A stretch of 64,000 nucleotides of DNA from Flavobacterium endoglycinae (GTDB lineage: Bacteria; Bacteroidota; Bacteroidia; Flavobacteriales; Flavobacteriaceae), in the NCBI RefSeq assembly GCF_017352115.1, contig NZ_CP071448.1:806001-870000 (forward strand), written 5' to 3'. Below the pieces are notes generated by a model. That model did not search any database. It worked only from the letters and a program-made list of their open reading frames with translations, and was not told the DNA's origin. This document shows, piece after piece, positions 59,250 through 64,000 of this stretch. Positions within the stretch are counted from its first letter, which is position 1, and every line of letters starts with the position of its first letter. Both the position numbers and the translations under genes were made by a program.

Positions 59250-61559
59250 ATGAAGGTCTGTATTGCCGAGAAACCAAGTGTAGCACGAGAAATCGCATCT
59301 GTTTTAGGTGCCAATACCAAGCACGATGGTTATTACGAAGGCAATGGTTATGCCGTGACGTACACTTTCGGGCATTTATGCACCTTAAAAGAACCCAATG
59401 ATTACAAACCACACTGGAAAAGCTGGGATTTAAACAATCTGCCCATACTTCCCGAAAAATTTGAAACTAAAGTCGTTCAGAATTCAGGAATCCAAAAACA
59501 GTTTAAAATCATTAAAAGTCTTTTTGAAAAAGCCGAAGTCGTTATAAACTGCGGGGATGCCGGACAAGAAGGAGAATTAATCCAGCGCTGGGTGATGAAC
59601 GAAGCGCATTACAAAGGCGAAATTCAGCGATTATGGATTTCTTCCCTTACTACAGAAGCTATTAAAGAAGGTTTTGAAAATCTTAAACCTTCTTCTAATT
59701 ACGATAATTTATATTACGCCGGATTTTCTAGAGCCATTGGAGATTGGCTTTTAGGCATGAATGCAACTCGTTTGTATACCGTAAAACACGGCGGCTATAA
59801 ACAAGTTTTGTCAATCGGACGTGTGCAGACACCAACCTTGGCGATGGTTGTAGAACGCTTCAGAGAAATCGAAAACTTCAAACCTCAGCCGTATTGGGAA
59901 TTACAGACTTTATATAGAGAAACACTTTTCAGCTATGAAGAAGGACGTTTTCTTAACAAAGAAGACGGAGAAATTCTGGCCGAAAAAGTAAAAGAAAGTG
60001 ATTTCGAAATCATTTCGGTTGATAAGAAAAACGGAAACGAATATGCCCCAAAGCTTTTTGATTTAACAGGTTTACAAGTCTATTGCAACCAAAAATTTGG
60101 CTTTTCGGCAGAAGAAACTTTGAAAATTACACAGACATTATACGAGCAAAAAGTTATCACGTATCCCAGAGTTGATACGACTTTTTTACCAAACGATATT
60201 TATCCGAAAGTGCCTGGAATTCTGCAGAAATTAACCAATTATGCCGAATTGACTCAGCCAATTTTAGAGAAAAAAATCAAGAAATCGCCAAAGGTTTTCA
60301 ACGATAAAAAAGTAACCGATCACCACGCAATTATTCCAACTGGAATTCAAAATAATCTGCCACACAATCAGCAGCAGGTTTACGATATTATTACAAGACG
60401 TTTTATTGCCGTTTTTTACGATGATTGTTTGGTTGCCAACACTACAGTAATTGGAAAAGCTGCCGATGTGACTTTTAAAGCAACCGGAAAAGAAATCCTA
60501 AAAAAAGGTTTTCGAGTTGTTTTTGAAGATCCAAATGCAAAAGAAAAGGAACCCGATTTACTGCCAAGTTTTGTGGTGGGCGAAAAAGGTCCGCATGAAC
60601 CTTCTTTCCTTCAAAAAGAAACCAAACCGCCCAATCAGTTTACCGAAGCCACTTTACTTCGTGCGATGGAAACCGCAGGAAAACAAGTTGACGACGAAGA
60701 TTTGCGTGAATTAATGAAAGAAAACGGGATCGGGCGTCCGTCAACTCGTGCGAATATTATCGAAACGCTTTTCAAACGCCAATATATTGTTCGAAATAAA
60801 AAACAAGTTTTACCAACTTTAACCGGAATTCAATTGATTGATACGATTCAGAACGAATTGGTAAAATCGGCCGAACTTACTGGAACTTGGGAAAAACAAT
60901 TGAAAGATATTGAAAAAGGAACTTTCACTGCGGCGGCGTTTATTCGAAACATGAAAAGCATGGTGGAAGCATTGGTGTATGAAGTACGAAGTGAAACCAA
61001 ACATGCCAATATTTCGCATGCGGCATCGATTCAAAAACCTGTCGTAAAAGCAGAAAAAGAGAAAAAGAAAAGTTCTGGAATTTCGGTAGAAACGTGTCCG
61101 AAATGCCAAAAGGGAAATCTGATTAAAGGAAAAACCGCTTTTGGATGCAGCGAATATAAATCAGGTTGTGATTTTGTGCTGCCTTTTGTTTTTCATGATA
61201 AAAAAATTACAGAAAGTCAATATTTACGATTGGTTCAAAAAGGTTCGACCGTAAATATAAAAGGCTTTAAAACTGATTCTGGAACTGTAGAAGGTTTAAT
61301 TCGTTTTGAAGAAAATTATAAACTGAAATTAGAGCCAAAGAATACAGAGAAAAAAGCCGAAACTAAGGAAAGTTCAGATGCATTAGTTTGTCCGAAATGT
61401 AAAAAAGGAACCATTTTAAAAGGCAAAACCGCTTATGGCTGCGCCGAATATAAATCAGGTTGTGATTTTAAAGTCACTTTTGATGACGTTCGTGCAAAAC
61501 TAAAAGATCAAAAACCAACGAAAGAATTGGTTTATTCAATTTTAAGTGAAAGTGTTTAG
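59250..61559 (+). CDS. topB: type IA DNA topoisomerase (topoisomerase III)
   Basis: 769 residues; relaxes and decatenates DNA through a single-strand break. The N-terminal Toprim domain has KVCIAEKPSVAREIASVLG and the acidic NCGDAGQEGELIQRW. The active-site tyrosine is Tyr305 in VITYPRVDTTFL. Core motifs NGIGRPSTRANIIETLFKRQYI, then HHAIIPTG are in place. The C-terminal half ends with two zinc-ribbon-like units (CPKCQKGNLIKGKTAFGCSEYK at about 615-640 and CPKCKKGTILKGKTAYGCAEY at about 714-740), each C-x2-C...C...C. Chromosomal topB in this phylum is usually intact and single. Confidence 0.95.
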   Translation: MKVCIAEKPSVAREIASVLGANTKHDGYYEGNGYAVTYTFGHLCTLKEPNDYKPHWKSWDLNNLPILPEKFETKVVQNSGIQKQFKIIKSLFEKAEVVINCGDAGQEGELIQRWVMNEAHYKGEIQRLWISSLTTEAIKEGFENLKPSSNYDNLYYAGFSRAIGDWLLGMNATRLYTVKHGGYKQVLSIGRVQTPTLAMVVERFREIENFKPQPYWELQTLYRETLFSYEEGRFLNKEDGEILAEKVKESDFEIISVDKKNGNEYAPKLFDLTGLQVYCNQKFGFSAEETLKITQTLYEQKVITYPRVDTTFLPNDIYPKVPGILQKLTNYAELTQPILEKKIKKSPKVFNDKKVTDHHAIIPTGIQNNLPHNQQQVYDIITRRFIAVFYDDCLVANTTVIGKAADVTFKATGKEILKKGFRVVFEDPNAKEKEPDLLPSFVVGEKGPHEPSFLQKETKPPNQFTEATLLRAMETAGKQVDDEDLRELMKENGIGRPSTRANIIETLFKRQYIVRNKKQVLPTLTGIQLIDTIQNELVKSAELTGTWEKQLKDIEKGTFTAAAFIRNMKSMVEALVYEVRSETKHANISHAASIQKPVVKAEKEKKKSSGISVETCPKCQKGNLIKGKTAFGCSEYKSGCDFVLPFVFHDKKITESQYLRLVQKGSTVNIKGFKTDSGTVEGLIRFEENYKLKLEPKNTEKKAETKESSDALVCPKCKKGTILKGKTAYGCAEYKSGCDFKVTFDDVRAKLKDQKPTKELVYSILSESV

Positions 61560-61568
61560 TTTTTTATA

Positions 61569-61682
61569 GCCACGACTCGAGCGATAGCGAATAGATGAAG
61601 TAATTCACGAATTATTTTTTTCGAATTGATTCCTAATTTTTTACTCAAAGATGGAAGAAAATAAAATTCGTGAATTCGTGGC
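61569..61682. repeat. inverted CACGAATT element with a 27-bp insert in the left arm
   Basis: Right arm AAATTCGTGAATTCGTGGC at 61664-61682. Left arm GCCACGA at 61569-61575 and ATTCACGAATT at 61603-61613 would be its exact complement if the intervening 27 bp (starting CTCGAGCGATAGCGAATAG) were removed. Same family as 40516-40607. Confidence 0.75.
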
Positions 61683-61735
61683 GGAAAAAAAATTCATACT
61701 TTAGTACCTCTATTACAAACCCAAAACTCATACAT

Positions 61736-62212
61736 ATGTTTCAGAAAATTACTCTTGTAGCCCTAATAATAGCTTTTGTTTCCTGCCAGAAAAAAGAAAC
61801 CGTAGAAAAAGATAAAATCAAACTAGCCGATTGGTTAATTGGAAATTGGGAAAACACATCTCCTGAAGGCATTTTATCTGAAAATTGGCAAAAACTAAAC
61901 GATAGTACTTTTAGTGCATCTTCATATTTTATTAAAGGAAAAGACACTCTGCATTTTGAAACCATTGTTTTAGCACAATTAGGAGAAACGCTGACCTACA
62001 AAACAACCGTAAAAGGACAAAACGACGATAAACCAGTCTTCTTCCCTTCTACTTCTGAAACAGAGAAACAACTAGTTTTTGAAAATCCGAAACACGATTA
62101 CCCTCAAAAAATCAAGTACACAAAAACTGCAAACAATACTTTAACCGCTGAAATTTCTGGAAGCTTGAATGGGAAACCAAGCTCTGAAAAATTTGTAATG
62201 ACGAAGAAATAA
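61736..62212 (+). CDS. DUF6265-type lipoprotein, copy 1
   Basis: 158 residues from the ATG at 61736 (MFQKITLVALIIAFVSCQKK, lipobox cysteine). The mature domain: LADWLIGNWENTSPEGILSENWQKLNDSTF, FENPKHDYPQKIKYTK and SSEKFVMTKK. The W-x-x-G-x-W-x-x-x, then F-E-N-P-x-H-D-Y-P pattern matches the DUF6265 family. A close tandem paralogue follows after 37 nt. Role unknown. Confidence 0.8.
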   Translation: MFQKITLVALIIAFVSCQKKETVEKDKIKLADWLIGNWENTSPEGILSENWQKLNDSTFSASSYFIKGKDTLHFETIVLAQLGETLTYKTTVKGQNDDKPVFFPSTSETEKQLVFENPKHDYPQKIKYTKTANNTLTAEISGSLNGKPSSEKFVMTKK

Positions 62213-62249
62213 ATTTAAGATTTACCATAACGTACAAAACCAATTAATT

Positions 62250-62747
62250 ATGAAAGTAAAAAACATTCCATTAGTTATTCTAGGTTTAATAGTTTTAACA
62301 TCTTGTAAAAAAGAAAATAAAACAGAAGCTGCTGTTACAGATAAAAATATTGATAAAGCAGCATGGTTTATTGGCGAATGGGGAAATAAATCTAAAGAAG
62401 GTGAACTTACAGAACGCTGGAAAAAGGTCAATGACTCCGTATATTTTGGCGAATCGTATTTTGTAGTGAATGAAAAAGATACCGTTTTTGGAGAGCATGT
62501 AAATCTTGAAGATAAAAATGGGAAACTATCTTTTATAGTAACCGTTCCCGGACAAAATGACGAACTCCCAGTCACTTTTGAAATGACTTCATCTTCAGAA
62601 AATCAAATTATTTTTGAAAATCCAAAACACGATTATCCAAATAAAATTGTCTATAATAAAGTAGGCAATGATTCTTTAATTGCAGAAATTTTCGGAACGA
62701 AAAAGGGAAAAATGGCTTCTGAAAAATTTTTAATGGCTAAAAGGTAA
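62250..62747 (+). CDS. DUF6265-type lipoprotein, copy 2
   Basis: 165 residues, lipobox LTSCKKE. It shares AAWFIGEWGNKSKEGELTERWKKVND, FENPKHDYPNKIVYNK and ASEKFLMAKR with the upstream copy, over the whole length. A tandem duplication; identity is moderate, so it is not recent. Same operon as its neighbour, with a further lipoprotein 12 nt downstream. Confidence 0.8.
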   Translation: MKVKNIPLVILGLIVLTSCKKENKTEAAVTDKNIDKAAWFIGEWGNKSKEGELTERWKKVNDSVYFGESYFVVNEKDTVFGEHVNLEDKNGKLSFIVTVPGQNDELPVTFEMTSSSENQIIFENPKHDYPNKIVYNKVGNDSLIAEIFGTKKGKMASEKFLMAKR

Positions 62748-62759
62748 TAATTTTTAAAA

Positions 62760-63425
62760 ATGAAGAATTTATTATTGATTTTTCTAGTTCTCTTTTTTAC
62801 TATTTCTTGTAAAAATGAAGAAAAAAAATATGTATCAAAAAACATCAATTCTCAAAAATTAGATAATAGCAAAAAATATTTAAGAAGCACGCTAAATATT
62901 AATTATTCTGATGCAACAGAGGAAATAGAATTGTATATAAGTAAAAAAAAGGATACCATTTCAAATCAATATAAATTAATTCGAAATAACAAAATAGACA
63001 CTCTCGAAAGTTGTTATTATGATTTAAAAATATCTAAATCAAATAAACCTAATTTTTATCGTGGTGTAATAACCTTACATACAAAGTATGAAAATTTAAA
63101 ACTAAATAAGAAAAACAAACGTACTATAGATTTCGGATATTGTAATCAAAATAAAGATAGTGTGTACCTAAAGTATATAACATCAAAAAATTCAACAACA
63201 CTAAATTTTGAATTTGAAAATTATAAAGGCGCAAATCTGAATGGCATTTTATATCAGCTCACTCAACGTGATACAACAAAAGATATGATTAATTTAAATC
63301 AAGTTCATTTGTTAGTAGACAATCTACCTCAAACAAACAATTTTTTACTAGAGTCATATAATTTAGATAAGGATAAAAGCAGAAAAATTAATCTCAAGGA
63401 AATAAAACTGAAAAAAACTAACTAA
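62760..63425 (+). CDS. lipoprotein of unknown function
   Basis: 221 residues, N-terminus MKNLLLIFLVLFFTISCKNEEKK (lipobox SCK). The rest is charged and beta-rich (SDATEEIELYISKKKDT, RTIDFGYCNQNKDSVYLKYIT), with no recognised domain. Codon use and A/T content are higher than in neighbours, consistent with an accessory gene. Third gene of a lipoprotein operon. Confidence 0.7.
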   Translation: MKNLLLIFLVLFFTISCKNEEKKYVSKNINSQKLDNSKKYLRSTLNINYSDATEEIELYISKKKDTISNQYKLIRNNKIDTLESCYYDLKISKSNKPNFYRGVITLHTKYENLKLNKKNKRTIDFGYCNQNKDSVYLKYITSKNSTTLNFEFENYKGANLNGILYQLTQRDTTKDMINLNQVHLLVDNLPQTNNFLLESYNLDKDKSRKINLKEIKLKKTN

Positions 63426-63462
63426 AAATGATTAAGCTTCAATGTCGATAACGAGAAGAAAG

Positions 63463-63488
63463 ATTCTCAGCATCTTAGAACCTTAAAA
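63463..63488. repeat. short period-8 array
   Basis: ATTCTCAG, CATCTTAG and AACCTTAA in register before the end of the MFS gene; minus-orientation version of the CTAAGNNN array. Confidence 0.6.
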
Positions 63489-63493
63489 AAAAC

Positions 63494-64000
63494 CTACTCA
63501 TTCTCCCCGATTTTATTCACCATAAAAATCATCAAAATACCTAGAAGCGCCATTACTAAAAATGCCCATTTCATACTTAGATATTCAGAGATAAAACCAA
63601 CCATTGGCGGCACTAATAAAAATCCCAGATAACCAATTGTAGATATTGAAGTCAAAGCAGAACCGCTGCTTAATTTTGATGATCTTCCAGCAATACTAAA
63701 AACCAGCGGAACCACACAAGAAACCCCAAATCCGATTAAAACATAACCGAAAATAGTGGGGTAAGCATACGGCAGAATAAAACAAATTCCGAAACCTACA
63801 GTTATCAATATTCCGCTGTACAAGAGGATTTTTTTCGTTCCAAATTTCATCACGCCATAATCGCCAAAAATACGACCTAACGTAACTGCCGAAGCAAAAA
63901 ATACAAACGCAGCACTTGTTAATTTTGGAGAAGCTTTTAATATATTTTCGAAGTAAATTCCGCTCCAGTCGTACATAGTATTTTCACAAGCCATAGAAAC
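63494..64000 (-). CDS. MFS transporter, C-terminal part
   Basis: C-terminal about 169 residues of a major facilitator transporter; the N-terminal helices lie beyond the right edge. Five or six hydrophobic helices are seen, with the cytoplasmic loop motif GRIFGDYGVMKFGTKK after the first (the G-x-x-x-D-x-x-G-x-R-like loop) and a periplasmic helix pair ending FMVNKIGENE. Substrate unknown. The stop is at 63494. Confidence 0.85.
   Translation of the reverse strand, partial: VSMACENTMYDWSGIYFENILKASPKLTSAAFVFFASAVTLGRIFGDYGVMKFGTKKILLYSGILITVGFGICFILPYAYPTIFGYVLIGFGVSCVVPLVFSIAGRSSKLSSGSALTSISTIGYLGFLLVPPMVGFISEYLSMKWAFLVMALLGILMIFMVNKIGENE

Overview
The window is chromosomal DNA of a Bacteroidota bacterium, most likely Flavobacterium or a close relative. 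The evidence is low G+C, -7 promoter elements of the form TAnnTTTG upstream of many genes, weak or absent Shine-Dalgarno sequences, many short secreted or lipoprotein genes, and family content typical of the genus: GH92 mannosidases, type III glutamine synthetase, IcmF, DUF4197, DUF4142, DUF5723 and M13 lipoprotein peptidases. No rRNA, tRNA, CRISPR array or intact transposase was seen.

Layout. 1-4.2 kb: two translationally coupled GH92 alpha-mannosidase genes, the first cut by the window edge. 4.3-7.2 kb: small genes, a GNAT acetyltransferase and a membrane protein. 7.4-12.3 kb: purM, then two unrelated glutamine synthetases (type III glnN and a eukaryote-like type II enzyme) transcribed divergently. 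12.6-17.3 kb: TerC, a collagen-like lipoprotein, an esterase and an M13 peptidase. 17.4-21.6 kb: an AraC/cupin regulator beside four tandem small secreted paralogues. Three of these share a duplicated promoter, an upstream box and a 3' untranslated region, and a fourth copy of the box sits at the araC promoter. 21.8-28.1 kb: a divergent XRE/small-protein module, then a two-gene RADAR phage-defence operon (rdrA ATPase and rdrB adenosine deaminase). 28.2-38.9 kb: icmF, an L,D-transpeptidase, several secreted or lipoprotein genes, DUF4197 and purU. 38.9-39.7 kb: no protein gene, but a duplicated structured element that looks like a pair of small-RNA genes, followed by a 140-bp nested palindrome. 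39.7-48.1 kb: a metal-receptor protein, pyrF, then a stress-type cluster (Dps, CsbD, AraC-like regulator, response regulator, histidine kinase, DUF4142, porin, lmo0937, YtxH and holin-like proteins). 48.5-51.3 kb: DUF5723 and prfA. 51.5-58.1 kb: an accessory stretch of small secreted, immunity-like and decayed genes with inverted repeats and a second XRE/small-protein module. 58.1-64 kb: a YwqK/MORN lipoprotein, topoisomerase III, tandem DUF6265-like lipoproteins and the C-terminal part of an MFS transporter.

The best-supported specialised system is RADAR: rdrA and rdrB overlap by 17 nt and carry complete P-loop and deaminase motifs. The least explained structure is in the intergenic DNA. Degenerate short-period arrays (7, 8 or 9 bp) with a fixed core occur at gene ends, and in many cases an array and its inverted partner bracket an intrinsic terminator or another hairpin.
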